From: Anarhynchus alexandrinus
Taxonomy: Eukaryota > Chordata > Aves > Charadriiformes > Charadriidae
Reading direction: 5' to 3'
Length of the DNA stretch: 64,000 bases
Assembly (NCBI GenBank): GCA_008711295.1
Contig: VUYV01000008.1
Span: 2,032,880-2,096,879 of the forward strand
The notes beneath the pieces are model-generated. The model saw only the letters and a list, made by a program, of their open reading frames with translations, ran no database searches and was not told where the DNA came from. The translations under genes were made by a program, and so were the position numbers. This document shows, piece after piece, positions 12,238-23,682 of this stretch. Position 1 is the first letter of the stretch, and every line of letters begins with the position of its first letter.

Positions 12238-12452
12238 GGGCAACCGTGGTGTGAACTGAACTTGGCCGGGTCTCAGGCTAACCATGCCAGGGATGCAGGG
12301 ATGCTCGGCAGGGATGCTTGCTGGAGATGCAGGGATGCTGGGATGCTCGCAGACCCTCTCAGCTCCCAGCACGGCGCTTAAAAGGTTCAGGACCCTGAGT
12401 CAGCTCTAAGGGGGGAGGGAAAAAACACTTAATCAAATTAATATCTTTATAA

Positions 12453-12458
12453 AATAAA
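12453..12458 (+). terminator. PML: PML poly(A) signal
   Basis: AATAAA about 215 bases after the PML stop codon, in a locally AT-rich patch (12410-12470). It is the first canonical signal downstream of the stop. Confidence 0.7.
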
Positions 12459-13779
12459 TCATACAGAGCAGCCCAGCGTAATTTATCCGGGTGATTCCGC
12501 CCCTCCTTTTCCCCAGTCAGGCGGGAGGGGACATACTGGGAATCCCCTTCGCCCTGCCCGGGCAGCAGCAGGTACCTTCNAAGCATCTCCCAAAATCCCC
12601 GCAGCCTGGATGTGGGACCCCCGGTGACAGGTAAGAGAGGTTGTCAGCGGTGTCCCCAAGCGGCGCTGCGTGTGACACGGCAGTGCGGCGGACACACCGC
12701 CAGGTGGCCCTCTCTGTCCAACCGCACACGGCCGGGCGTGCCAGGGCTAGCTGCCGTGGCTTCTGCACGCCCACGCACACCCACCCCCACCCCCCGGAAC
12801 CCACCGGTGGTCCTTCTCGTAGCTGGGAGGTACTGCGCCCATCACCGGGGCATCTGGTCTGCTGCACCGGGAACGGGGGAGGGGATGAACAGGTCCTTTG
12901 GGTGGCTCGAGGTGGGTCTTTACCCTTCCACCCTCCCACGAGCAGGGAAAGGGATGTGGTGAAGGTGTCCTCTCCGAGAGGGTGCAGTGGGAGCTGCCAC
13001 GGGTGGAAAATTGGAGGGAGATGGGGAGGAAACATGACACACACCACCCACCCCCCATCTTCTTGGAGCCCCCCAGGAAGAAGAGGTGGCCCAGAGACAG
13101 CCATGAACTCCCCGTTGGAGCTGGGTCTTGGCCAGCGAGGCAGAGGTGGGCAATGGGGCTGCCTTCCCTGGCTATCAAAGTCCTGCTGCAACCAGGACAG
13201 CTCCAGCACCGTATGGCCCTGTTTATAAGGAATGATCCCAAAGGAAGCTCCCATGGTGGCACACAGGGGCTTGTGGCCAAATTCAGACAATGCCATCCTC
13301 AGCCAGGGGGGGATTCTCTGGTGTCTGATACAGGGTTGTGCACGGGGAGCGGCCTCTACAAGGGGCACAGCCAGAGGAGAGCAGACCCCATCTGTCTGCT
13401 GTCACCGGCCTCATCAAAGTCTTGTAAAACAATAGCGAAGTCAATGGGCTGCGGGAGCCAGATTAGCTGTTTCTTTGCCCTGAGCTGCCATAAAGCTCAT
13501 TCATCCGGCTACAAAAGGGTTTGTCACCGCAGGGTGAGCAGAGCAGCTTCCAACAAGCTCCAACCCTGGAGGAAAGGGCTGCAGTTGGGGTGTCCCTGCA
13601 GAGTGAGGGCTCCCCAAAGGTCCCACCACCTCCCACAGGCAACTTCTCCACCTTCGCAGGCTGGTGCAGCCCCGCATGGACCTCCCTTCCACCCACAGCC
13701 ACCCTATGAATGCCTCCTTCTGCCTAAACCATGACACCCTCCAAGGCAGAGGTGTAAGGAAGAACTGGAGTCTCTCTTT

Positions 13780-14060
13780 TTTCTTTTTTTTTTTTTTAGG
13801 GTAATAAATAACTTTACTGAATTAAATGAATCTCCTGAAATGATATATAATATGTTGCTTGCTTGATTGGCCGTTATTAATAATGCATCGCTCAATCTAA
13901 ACCATTCATAAAACGACTCCCTGCTAGCCCCGAGCAAAGCGCTTTGGGACTCAGAAGGGGAGGGAAGGCAAGAAGGAGCAGCATAAATCCTTTCTGTTTA
14001 TGAAAATGGATTTCTTCGCCCCAAACAATCATGCAAAACTAATTAGAGCCAAAGGGCTGG
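13780..14060. promoter_or_regulatory. AT-rich block, candidate conserved noncoding element
   Basis: An AT-rich island in GC-rich surroundings. It contains TTATTAATAATGCAT-type sequence near 13875, a POU-like ATGCAAAA at 14031-14038 abutting a palindromic homeodomain site CTAATTAG at 14039-14046, and AACAAT (SOX-like) just upstream. No coding potential is seen. Enhancer function, perhaps for ISLR2, is inference. Confidence 0.35.
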
Positions 14061-14755
14061 TTCCTCTGCATTTGATTACACCCTGCGAGGTGGCTCAGGT
14101 TGGCTGGCCAAGGCAGGTGGAAGTCCAAGGCAGGGGAGGATGTGCCCTGAGAAAGGTTATCCGGATTATATCTCTAGTAAAAACATCGGCCTGCTAACAT
14201 CTGAAGTGGTTTGCATCCTATGGAGCATCAAGGACAGGGCAGTCAGGACACTTAAATATTTGGAGAAGTGGTGAGGCAAACCTTGTCTAGATGGAAGGAG
14301 AAGCCACATCAACTCTGGTCAGCCAGGTCCTACAGCCAAGATGATGCTTCATGCACTCACCTGATTTTGGAGGAGCTGACTTTGGGCCAGAAGCTAGAGA
14401 AGCCAGGAGAGTCCAAACTATGGGCTTGGCCTTCTCCTCCTTAAATAGGAGATGTCCCTGACCAGTATGGTGAGGAGGGCTCCTCCCTCAGACACCAGTT
14501 GGAGATTAACGATGTAAATGAGCAAACCCTCATTGACCACACTGGTGATCAGTGATTCCTCCAGCTGGGAGTCTGCCCTTATTTATACCAGTGGGAGATG
14601 TGTCCCCAGAGCTGTGATGGTCAGCACCAGCTGTGGACCTGTCCCCCAGCTCACCTGCTACTTGTCACATGTTTAGGAGCATGCTGAAACTTAGGGTGCC
14701 TGGGGCTGAGAGAGATGTGGTGTGAGAAGGAGAGGGTGACAGCCCCAGAGCCTGT

Positions 14756-14794
14756 TCGTCCGTCCGTCCATCCATCCATCCACCCACCCACCCA
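14756..14794. repeat. GTCC/CATC/CACC tetranucleotide microsatellite
   Basis: Tandem tetramers that change from GTCC to ATCC to ACCC along the tract, an impure short microsatellite. Confidence 0.9.
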
Positions 14795-16279
14795 TCTTTT
14801 CATCCTCCACCATCCTCTCTTGGACCTCTTATCTGAGGGGATTGAAAAGCCACCACAGAGGTCTGTTGTTATTCCCTGTGCTCAGCCCATGGGAAACTGA
14901 GGCACAAGTGGTGACACAAACCCCACACATCGTGTCCACTGGGGATGTGTGAATGGAGAGGTGGATGGATGATGTAACCCATGCCACGTAGCTTTATGCT
15001 ACTATGACCTCTGGTGTGTGTAGGTTAGGGTCTGGCCCTCAGGAGCAGGAAGAGTGATGCATTATCCATCCTGTCACACATGCCTCATCCCCTGACCCAT
15101 TTCTAACACAACACGTTGCCTCTGATGCTCCTGAAATGCTGTCGCTTTATCTAGGACACTTGGGTTTCTTCCTCTTGCATGATGAATGAAGGCATCTTGG
15201 GAAGAGCTCAGTGTAGTGCGGTGGATAGCAGCCAAGCCAGAAAGCAAACATCTTCTCTGTCTTGGCCACGTCCTTGTGGCATTTTAACCTACTTTCATGC
15301 TCCTCAAAGCAACTTTGCAGTCTTGCAGCCCTGTGTCTCCCACCTGAGCTCTGCAGCCCAAGTCCCAGCTGTGGGTGAGTACCATCAAGGGCTGAGCCAT
15401 GGTCCTGCAGCCCCACAGCAGCGTGGAGAGCTTGGGATGTGCAATAACAGGCAGCAGCGAGGGGTGAGGAGCTGTGTGGGTAAGCATCTGGCCTTCTTGG
15501 AGATTCTGTGCCCCCAAGTGCTGCCCTGCTGACCACAGGACTCCTTGCCGTGGGGCTTGGGAGAGGCTGAGAGCCTGTGGGCGTTCAGAGTGAGCAGAAT
15601 GGGGGGAAAAAAAATGCCTATAAACCACAACTCCAAATGTCTGATGCCGTAATTCCCCGAGCTGCAAATTGCTAGTGCTTGGGAGGGTGTCACGGTAAGG
15701 GTGAGGGCATGCTTGGGCGACCAGCCAGCCACGGGGATGGGAAGGGAGTGAGTCATGGCTCAGCCCTGAGGATGCTGAGAGCACCGCAGCAGCTCAAAAC
15801 CCCGCTCCAGCAGGGAGGGAGACATGGAAGTGCTGCCCTGCAGATGTCTGCACTGGATTTGAAGCGATGCCTCCCTCCTGCTTGAACGTTCTACAGAACC
15901 CTACAGCCCTCCAAAGCAAGGTGGCCTTGTCCATCTGCTCGGGACAGTCCCCTAGACCATTTCTGGGGGGTTGTCATACAGGCTGGGCCAAAACTGTGCT
16001 GGTGACAGCCATGGTGTAGGTGGCCACTGTGAAACATCCAGACAGTGTTGGTTCACCTGCATGGAAACAAGGCGTTTTCGGTGGTCACACACCACCCAAG
16101 CACCTTGCCCACCCCGTGGGTGTAAGCCACCCGCCAGCCCTCAGCTCACAGGGCTGAAGGGAAACTAAGGCACTTTGGTGGTCCCGGGGCACCAGGCATT
16201 GGGCTGGGGGGTTTTGGACATGGCTCCCGGGAGGACAGAGGTTCCTGGAGCCGGCATCGAGGATCTGACTTGGCATTCC

Positions 16280-17592
16280 CTTCTCTGCCTTCCTTTCTCT
16301 GCCCCTCCAGCCGTCGCCCCCCCGCCTCCGCTCGTCGTCCTTGGGAGAACACGCCCATCCCCGTAGCCTCGGGGCGGGCATGCGGAGCGGGGCTCCCCCC
16401 GAGGGAGAGGTGACCGGGCTTTTACTCTGCCTTCGAGCAAGCGGGGAGGCGGTGAGACACCCCCCCCACCAGAATCACGGGGGTCTCCAAACCCGGAGCC
16501 CCCCGCGACGTGCCCAGCCCCCGCGGCGGGGCGGGGGGACGGGACCGCAGGGCCGGGCCGCAGCTCTAGGCGGGGCCGCTGGCTGTCGCGACAGAGCCGG
16601 GTCGGGGGACAGCAGGAGGACAGGGCTGACCCATCCGAGCCCATGCGGAGCCCACCCCGGCCCTCCTTCCCAGCCCCCCCCGGCAGAGCTCCCGGGTGCA
16701 GCCGCTTGTGGAGCGGGGGTGGGGACACGACATGGAGGGAGGCGAGAATCGATCCCGCTCANCTTTCCAAAGGGTTGGAATCTTCAGGAGGAAGATGAGG
16801 GAGAACGGTCCCGTCCTGGGAACCCCCGGCAGCCCCCTGTGTCGTCCCCCGTCCGCATCTCCTTCCCCCTCTTCTCCATTTCTTAAAAGCTCTTTGCGTT
16901 CAATTAGCGCGGTGAAGAAGGGACACACCCGCGACGGGACGGCACCCGCCGCGCATCGCCCCGCAGAAATACCGCATCGCCCGGGCGAGGAGGGGGGACG
17001 GGGGCGACTGGAAGGGTTGAGCCGGGTCCCCTCGGTTCTCCATCCGCAACCGCTTCCCAAAGGACTGCGGCTCCGCAATATCCCGGGAGGACGGGGAAAG
17101 CCGTGTCCCGCATCTGCCCCGACGGCATCCCGCTCCCTCCCGGGGTGGACCGGAGGGAAAGCGGGGAGCAGAGCGGTGGGGGGTGGTGAAGGGGAGCTGG
17201 ATTATGGCTGCTGTCAAGTGCGTGTGAGTTGTACTCGTTGCTTTGAGGGGACGACGCTTAATATGGGTATTTTTTTAAGGGGGGGAGGGATGCCGCGCCC
17301 GCCGCGGGATGCAACCGGCTCCGTCCCCGCCGGAGGCTGGCGAGCGGCGGCGGTGGGTGGGTGGTGGGATGGGAAAGGNCCGTACGGCCCCGCTCCGGCT
17401 CGCAGCTCAGTACCGGAGAGGTTGCGGGGGTACGGGTGGGGTCCCCCCCGTTCCTCGCCTCGCCCCTCACAGTCGTGTCCGGGCTGGCGGAGGTTCCTCC
17501 GGGCTCCAGGGACGGGGATCGGGAGGAGGATGCGGAGGACCGGTAACGGCGAGGAGAAGGGCTGCGTGTTGCTTAACGCCACTTAGGAGCGG
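16280..17592 (+). promoter_or_regulatory. ISLR2: CpG-rich ISLR2 promoter and probable noncoding first exon
   Basis: Dense CG dinucleotides and G/C runs begin near 16290 and continue to about 17680. A strong donor (GCGG followed by GTAAGG, GT at 17593-17594) pairs with the acceptor ending at 18073, seven bases before the ISLR2 ATG. This predicts a noncoding first exon ending at 17592. Transcription start not determined; undetermined bases at 16762 and 17379. Confidence 0.5.
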
Positions 17593-17675
17593 GTAAGGTG
17601 CGGGGTCACCCCCGGTGGGGCAAGGCGGAGAGGGGGGGGGGGGCGGCCGGACAGGGGGGGGGGGGAAATGGGGAA

Positions 17676-17695
17676 NNNNNNNNNNNNNNNNNNNN
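17676..17695. other. Small assembly gap (20 N)
   Basis: Twenty N bases between a G-rich run and an A/G-rich run, in the predicted ISLR2 5' UTR intron. Confidence 0.99.
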
Positions 17696-17940
17696 AAAGA
17701 AAGAAAAAAAAAAAAGAAAAGCGAAAGAAATAATAGAAAAAGGAGAAATTAAAGCAGAGAAGAAAGAAAAGGAGGTTTATTTTTTTGAGGGGGGGCGAAG
17801 TGGAAGGAAAAGCGTGAAGACGAGAAAAGAGAGTGAGAAGGGTGGGAAGAGCGGAGGGGAAAGGGAGGAAAACGGGGGAGAAGAGGAGGGGAAGGGGGAA
17901 GAAGGAATAAGAAGGAGCGAGGGGCGAGGGGGTGGCAGCC
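17696..17940 (+). repeat. Homopurine (A/G) tract in ISLR2 5' UTR intron
   Basis: About 245 bases that are roughly 90 percent or more A or G on the plus strand, changing from A-rich to G-rich, with few pyrimidine interruptions. It lies between the predicted donor (17593) and acceptor (18073) of ISLR2. Such tracts can adopt triplex structures; functional meaning is inference. Confidence 0.8.
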
Positions 17941-18079
17941 GGGGGGGGCCGGGCACAGACAATGGGGCACGGCCCCGCCGCCGCCTCTCGCCGGGCGGGG
18001 ACCGGGACCGGGACCGGTAGGGGGGCGGGGAGAAGGGGCGGGAGCCCTGAGAGCCCCCTGTGTCTCTTGGCAGGGGGAC

Positions 18080-20176
18080 ATGGCCCCGCTGCTGTCCCTG
18101 TGGCTGGTGGCCCTGCTCGGCTTGGCCCGGGCGTGCCCCGAGCCCTGCGCCTGCGTGGACAAGTACGCCCACCAGTTCGCCGACTGCGCCTACAAGGATC
18201 TTCAAGTAGTGCCCACCGGGTTGCCCTCCAACGTGACCACCCTCAGCCTCTCGGCCAACAAGATCACCTCGCTGCAGCGGCGTTCCTTTGTGGAGGTGAC
18301 CCAGGTCACCTCCCTCTGGTTGGCGCACAACGAGATCCGCTCCATCGAGCCCGGTACCTTCGCCATCCTGGTGCAGCTGAAAAACCTCGACATCAGCCAC
18401 AACCAGATCGTGGACTTCCCCTGGCAGGACCTCTACAACCTCAGCGCTCTCCAGCTGCTCAAAATGAACAATAACCACATGGCTCTGGTGCCTCAGGGGG
18501 CTTTCCACACCCTGAAGGACCTCCGGTCCCTACGCATCAACAACAACAAGTTCACCAGCCTTGCAGAAGGTATCTTCGACTCGCTCAGTTCCCTCTCCCA
18601 CCTGCAGATCTACAACAACCCCTTCGAGTGCTCCTGCAAGCTCCAGTGGTTGAAGAAGTGGATGGACAGCACTCTCATCTCCATCCCTGAGAAGGACTCC
18701 ATCACTTGTGCCCTCCCAGAGCAGCTCCGAGGAGTGCCGGTGGGGAAGATCCCGGACGTGCAGTGTACCTCACCTACTGTGCAGCTCACCTACTACCCCA
18801 ACCTGGACACCACGGAGCTCTTTGATGGCTTCACCCTGACGCTGCACTGCGCTGTGACGGGCACTCCACCGCCCGAAGTGAGCTGGAAGATCCGCACCTC
18901 CAGCCAAACCCTGGAGCTCAATGGCAACCCAAAGGAGAGTGCTGGGAAGGACCTCCCCAAACAGGACCCTGAGCGCTTCTTGGTCTTCAAGAATGGCACG
19001 TTGCTGATTCCCCATCTGAGCAAGCGGGAAGAAGGCACCTACACCTGCCTGGCCACCAACGAAATGGGGAGCAACCAGACCTCAGTCAACGTGGCTGTGG
19101 CGGGCACCCAGAAATACCCGCTGCAGCCTGGGAGGGACCCGCTGGGGGGTAAAGCACAACCAGGTGACAAGAAACCTGGGGCCAAGGGAGCAAAGAACAG
19201 TGTGCTCATGCCAGATGAAAGGAACAAACCCCTCGGTCCCACCCGACAGAGCCAACCGTCCTCGGCATCTGGGACAGAGTCCACGGGAGATGGGCAAGTC
19301 CCTTTCCAGCTTCCACCCTTTGAGAAGAAGTGTGGCTCCACGCAAACCAGCAAGTACATTTCCAACCACGCCTTCAACCAGAGCGGCGACTTCAAGCAGC
19401 ACACGTTCGACCTGGGGGTGATCGCTTTAGATGTATCAGAGCGTGATGCCCGGGTACAGCTCACGCCCACCTACATGCAGCCCGAGAAGGTCCACCTCAG
19501 GATGCTCTACCTGTGCCAGGAGAGCAGCCAGGGCCACGCCTTGGTCCAGTGGTCCAAGATCGAGGAAGGGGTGAACTCCTACTGGTTCCAGGGCTTGAAC
19601 CCCGGCACCAACTACTCTGTGTGTCTCACCTACCTGGGGGAGGACTGCCAGGTCCAAGTGGTCTTCACCACCAAAAAAGAGATCCCCTCGCTCATCATCA
19701 TCGTGGTCGTGAGCATCTTCTTGCTGGTGCTGGCCACCTTACCCCTGATGGGGGCCACATGGTGCCACCTCCTCTCCAAGTACCAAGGGAAGACCTACAA
19801 GCTCATCATGAAGGCCCAGAACCCAGACCAGATGGAGAAGCATATGGCTGCCGACTTCGACCCCCGTGCCTCCTACCTGGAGTCCGAGAAGAACTACAAT
19901 CCCAGCGAGGTGGGGGAAGTGGACGTGGAGGAAGAAGACGAGGAGGAGGACGATGATGAAGGAGGCAGGCGGAGGAGGAGGAGAGAAACCGAAGGGGCTC
20001 CAGAGCTGGAGCGAGAGGAGAGCGTGGCAGCCAGCTCCATGGCGGAGTCGCAATCCAAAGCCAACGGCGAGGAGTTCGAGGTCCGCTCTGAGTACAGTGA
20101 CAAGCTGCCGCTGGGAGCTGAAGCCGTCACCATCTCCCAAGAGATCAACGGCAACTACCGGCAGCGCCCCCGCTGA
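18080..20176 (+). CDS. ISLR2: ISLR2 (Linx), LRR/Ig transmembrane receptor
   Basis: A neuronal surface protein that in mammals modulates Trk/Ret signalling and axon growth. The 698-codon frame lies in one exon; the ATG has G at -3 and +4 and sits seven bases after a splice acceptor. Seen: signal peptide at 1-18; LRR N-terminal cap (CPEPCACV); about five leucine-rich repeats to residue ~178, including FPWQDLYNLS; LRR C-terminal cap starting NPFECSCK near 179; one C2-type Ig domain at about 233-342 with paired cysteines (LTLHC, YTCLA); a linker and an FNIII-like stretch at about 460-530; one transmembrane segment at about 536-560; and an acidic then arginine-rich cytoplasmic tail (about 612-640). 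Human ISLR2 is 745 residues. It is a tandem paralogue of ISLR, 6.6 kb downstream. Confidence 0.97.
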   Translation: MAPLLSLWLVALLGLARACPEPCACVDKYAHQFADCAYKDLQVVPTGLPSNVTTLSLSANKITSLQRRSFVEVTQVTSLWLAHNEIRSIEPGTFAILVQLKNLDISHNQIVDFPWQDLYNLSALQLLKMNNNHMALVPQGAFHTLKDLRSLRINNNKFTSLAEGIFDSLSSLSHLQIYNNPFECSCKLQWLKKWMDSTLISIPEKDSITCALPEQLRGVPVGKIPDVQCTSPTVQLTYYPNLDTTELFDGFTLTLHCAVTGTPPPEVSWKIRTSSQTLELNGNPKESAGKDLPKQDPERFLVFKNGTLLIPHLSKREEGTYTCLATNEMGSNQTSVNVAVAGTQKYPLQPGRDPLGGKAQPGDKKPGAKGAKNSVLMPDERNKPLGPTRQSQPSSASGTESTGDGQVPFQLPPFEKKCGSTQTSKYISNHAFNQSGDFKQHTFDLGVIALDVSERDARVQLTPTYMQPEKVHLRMLYLCQESSQGHALVQWSKIEEGVNSYWFQGLNPGTNYSVCLTYLGEDCQVQVVFTTKKEIPSLIIIVVVSIFLLVLATLPLMGATWCHLLSKYQGKTYKLIMKAQNPDQMEKHMAADFDPRASYLESEKNYNPSEVGEVDVEEEDEEEDDDEGGRRRRRRETEGAPELEREESVAASSMAESQSKANGEEFEVRSEYSDKLPLGAEAVTISQEINGNYRQRPR

Positions 20177-21244
20177 GCCTCCCCGCACCCCTTCCGCNCA
20201 GACGGCAGAGCCCCGGGAAAGGCTCTTCGTCCCCGGGATGCTCGATGCGGGCGGGACGTTTCTCCCACGATTTCGTTTCCGTTTTGGGTTACCGGCGGTC
20301 CTCGCTCCCGGCTCGGCGACAACAACGCAACGATTCCCGGTCCCCCGCCCGCCTCTGCCCTCCGTTCGCCCCGTATTTTCTTTCCCCTTAAAGGAAAAAA
20401 ACGAAAAAAAGAGAGAAAATGGGTAAACGAAAAAAAGCCCGATATCCCAAATCTTTTTTTTTTTTTCTTTTCCTGGAAACGGTTGAGCCCCCGGCGGGTC
20501 CCTGCCGCTCCTCGGTCCGGTTTCGCCGCTCCCTCGGTCCCCGGTGAGTCCCCTCCGCTCCCCGATCCGCTCCTGCCGCTCCCCGGTGGGGGTTCCGCCG
20601 AGCCCCGCTGCGAACCCTGCCGCAGCCCGGTACCATCCCCACAGTTCCTCGGCGTTAATCCTCCCGGCTCCCTTCTCCGCGCCGTTTCCCGGTGGGTCCC
20701 CGCCGCGCCTCCGGTCCGGTCCCCGCCGCGCTCCGGTGCAGCCCTATTTCCCCCGGTGGATGCCGGGGGCTCCCCGGTCCTTAACCGCTCCCCGGCGGTG
20801 CTCTCCTTTCCCTGGTGGGTGCAGAGCTCGCCGGGGCGATCCTCTCCCCGCTACCCGGTGGGTGCCGGGGCTCTCCGGTGAGCCCCCCCCAAGGTGCGCC
20901 GTTCAGCACCCGGAGGGACTGCACAGCTCCGTGCCCCCCGCCCGCTCCCCGGGATGTCAGGGGCGGTCCGGACCCCCTCCGTCCCCCCCTTTAGCCCCGG
21001 GTCCTGTCCCGACCCCCCCGGCCCGGCGGGGCCCCTCGATGTGTTTTGGGTAGAGTAGCGTTGTAGCCAAGTGTCTGTGCCGTAGACGCGCCCGTGCTGC
21101 TGGAGGGCGGGTGGGGGGGATAAGGGGGGGCCCCTGGAGGCGAGGGGTCACCACCCTGTCCCCGTGTCCCCCCCCAACTCCGGTCCCCGGGAGCCCCGAG
21201 AGCCGCGGGCGCCTTTCTGCGAGCTTTCTGTCTGTGAAAGAGTC

Positions 21245-21250
21245 AATAAA
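21245..21250 (+). terminator. ISLR2: ISLR2 poly(A) signal
   Basis: AATAAA about 1.07 kb after the stop, followed by a GT-rich stretch at about 21268-21310. It is the first canonical signal after ISLR2, implying a roughly 1.1-kb 3' UTR that is GC-rich. Confidence 0.7.
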
Positions 21251-21464
21251 AGGGATTGAAAGTGGAGCCGGGTCCGTGTTTGATGGGGACGAGGGTGGGG
21301 GGGGGGTTGCGCCCAGTCCTGGCCCCGTGTGTGTGTGTCCTCCCACCGCTGCCTCCGGGCTCTGCCCGGTACAGCCCCCGGTATAGCCGAAGGGGCCCCG
21401 AGGAGGTGGGAGACAGTGCGGAGACACATCACCGCAGCTACAGGCAAAGCACCCACACGCGCGC

Positions 21465-22085
21465 TATAAATACATCTATATTTATTTCTACCCTTACACC
21501 GTACACACAGTATAAATGTTATATTTCTGTATTTCTGTATATCCATATTATATATAATTCACACTCATACTATATATAGAGATAGAAACACACTGTATAC
21601 ACATCTATGCTGTATGGACTTTTTTAATATATATACACACACTACGTATACGCACAAGTAATTGTTATAGACACATTTTTTAGGTACTCTAAAAAGGTCT
21701 ATACATACAATATAAATATATGTAAATGCAGCATATCCATGGAAACATGGTAAACCAAATATATCATATACCTTGTAGATAGACTTTGTAAACTCACTGT
21801 ATAGAAAAACACAAACAATATATTCCCCGGCACATACACACACTCTCCACACACACACGCCAATACTCAAACACTATATACATACATACGCAGTAAGAAT
21901 ACATACAATACATACATACAATTCGGATAAGCTCTATATATCTACGCACACAAAATATGTATGCTCAATATATGTACAAATACATGCTAAATACCCCCCC
22001 TACGCATATATACGCATGTTCTTTCTCTGTGCACACGTACACCCGATGCTTATCTCCTATACACACCCCGTATGGATGTACACGA
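21465..22085. repeat. AT-rich TA/CA-type degenerate microsatellite island
   Basis: About 620 bases made mainly of TATA, CATA and ACAC units (alternating purine-pyrimidine), within sequence that is otherwise strongly GC-rich. Units are imperfect, with no fixed period beyond 2-4 bases. Short frames in it are low-complexity Tyr/Val/Cys/Ile strings and are not genes. Confidence 0.8.
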
Positions 22086-22289
22086 CTATATTCCCACCAC
22101 TGTGCCACCCTGCAGAGCTGTGCCGGGGATGCTGGGGGCAGGACGGGGCCGCCTGGGCAGGGGTTAGTGTCACCCTGGTCCCCAACTGCTCCCAATCCCA
22201 AGACTCGGGGTGCTAAGAAGGTGCCCGATGGATTTTCACCCCCCTCCCCAGCCCAGCCGGGAGCACTCCCCTCTCGTCCCACTGATGAT

Positions 22290-22965
22290 TTAAACCCACA
22301 ATTACACGGAGAAGATTTAAGGCTGCCTTTGATTGCATTTCTTATCTTGGAGCTACGAAGACACATGCCCTCCTAGTGTCCCTGCTTGAGAGGCGGCGTC
22401 CCGCCCTTCGTGTGGGGATGGTCACCCACTCGCCAGCACCCACGGGTGGTCCCACTGAAGCCTCTCACCTCCCCAAACACAGCCTCCGCATCCCGGCAGA
22501 GCTGCCCCCCCAAGCAAATGCTCCTTTCTCCATCCTCCAGAGGATGGCTTTCTATTTTAAGTCGGGCCTTTGCATCCTTCTCCTGCTGCGGGGAGCGTGG
22601 GGGAGGCAGACAAAGCAGGTCGGCAAGCAAAGAAGCGGTGGGCAGGGGGGGTTGCCCACCCAAATCCCCCAAATCCTGAGAATTTGAGGCTGCTCCGCAG
22701 CAGCCCAGGTGTTCGCTCCAGCTGTTAAAACCCCGTGCCGAGCAGAGACTTCCCCTTGTAGACAAATCCCCTTCTGCGGATACACTTATAATTGAGTTTC
22801 ACGCTCAGAAACATGTAAGGAATAGCAAAAGAACAATCATTTCTGCCTTTGTTTAATTAGAAAGTAATAGATTTCCCCGCCTAACGTATCTACAGGGAAT
22901 CTCGCTGTGATGAGCTCCCTACCAATGCTGGATTACTCTGAGATTTGCTCCTTTTCAGGAGGGCA
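22290..22965. promoter_or_regulatory. Candidate conserved noncoding blocks between ISLR2 and ISLR
   Basis: Two AT-rich stretches (about 22290-22375 and 22785-22965) interrupt GC-rich DNA. The second has AACAAT, a CTTTGTTTAATTAG string near 22845-22860, and CTAATTAG near 22965-22972. No coding frame is seen. The regulatory reading is inference from motif density only. Confidence 0.3.
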
Positions 22966-23658
22966 CTAATTAGCACCCGGTGCCCAAAGGCAGAAGAAGG
23001 GATCAGGGATGGAGATCTGCATCCTCCCACCCCCTCCATGTCCAGGAGGAGCTGGAAAGGGTTTCTCCTGGAAAGGGTTTCTCCCGGAAAGGGTTAAAGC
23101 ATTCCGGCAGGATGGCTCAGCCCTTCCTGAGGCATTAACCCTTCTGCAGAGCCCGTCAGCAGCCAGGCGGTGGGGTGGGACATGCCCACCCGTGATGGTG
23201 ACACGCTCGCGCCCACGCAGCCCGGGCTGTCACACGCTGATGGTGTCACCTAAACTGCGGGAAGCGTCTGGCACCCTCTGCGCAGGATAGCCCCAGAATA
23301 AAGAAGCTTTCACGCACATCCCCCCCTGCCCCATCCCCAAATTATCTCTTAACCCAGATGAAAAAATGAAGGGAAAAGGGCATCGCAGTGTTCCCCCCCT
23401 CCCCGTGGTACGGTCACTTTGCAGCACTACAGCCCTCACCCGCTGGAGGGGTTGTGCCTTGGTGGGGTCACAGATGGAGTCTGGAGTCCCCGTAGAAATT
23501 GTCAGAGCAGCATCTTTCATCTGCCCCGTGGGTGCAAGTGGGCAGAATTAGGCTTGAGCCTCTGCAGGCACCCCCTGCTCTGCGTCCCCCACTGCTTCGG
23601 CGCCCCAGAACTCTTCTGGATGGGCTCTGAAAGACCTTCAGGATGTGCTTCACAGCAC

Positions 23659-23682
23659 GGGGGGGGGGTGGGGGGGGGGGGG
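23659..23682 (+). repeat. G-run, 23 G interrupted by one T
   Basis: G10-T-G13 homopolymer run, a possible quadruplex or a sequencing-sensitive tract. Confidence 0.95.

Larger units (their letters stand above)
12459..16279. other. PML-ISLR2 intergenic region, no gene seen
   Basis: Read on both strands; no exon with a recognisable protein was found. Contents are an AT-rich motif-dense block at about 13780-14060, a short tetranucleotide repeat at 14756-14794 and otherwise unremarkable GC-rich sequence. The base at 12580 is an undetermined N. Confidence 0.7.

Noticed and set aside
12240..16280. GOLGA6-type gene between PML and ISLR2 as in primates
   Set aside because: No coding sequence of that kind; the primate copy is a recent segmental duplication.
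19082..19470. Minus-strand frames opposite ISLR2
   Set aside because: Antisense shadows of a well-supported coding exon; no splice or homology support.
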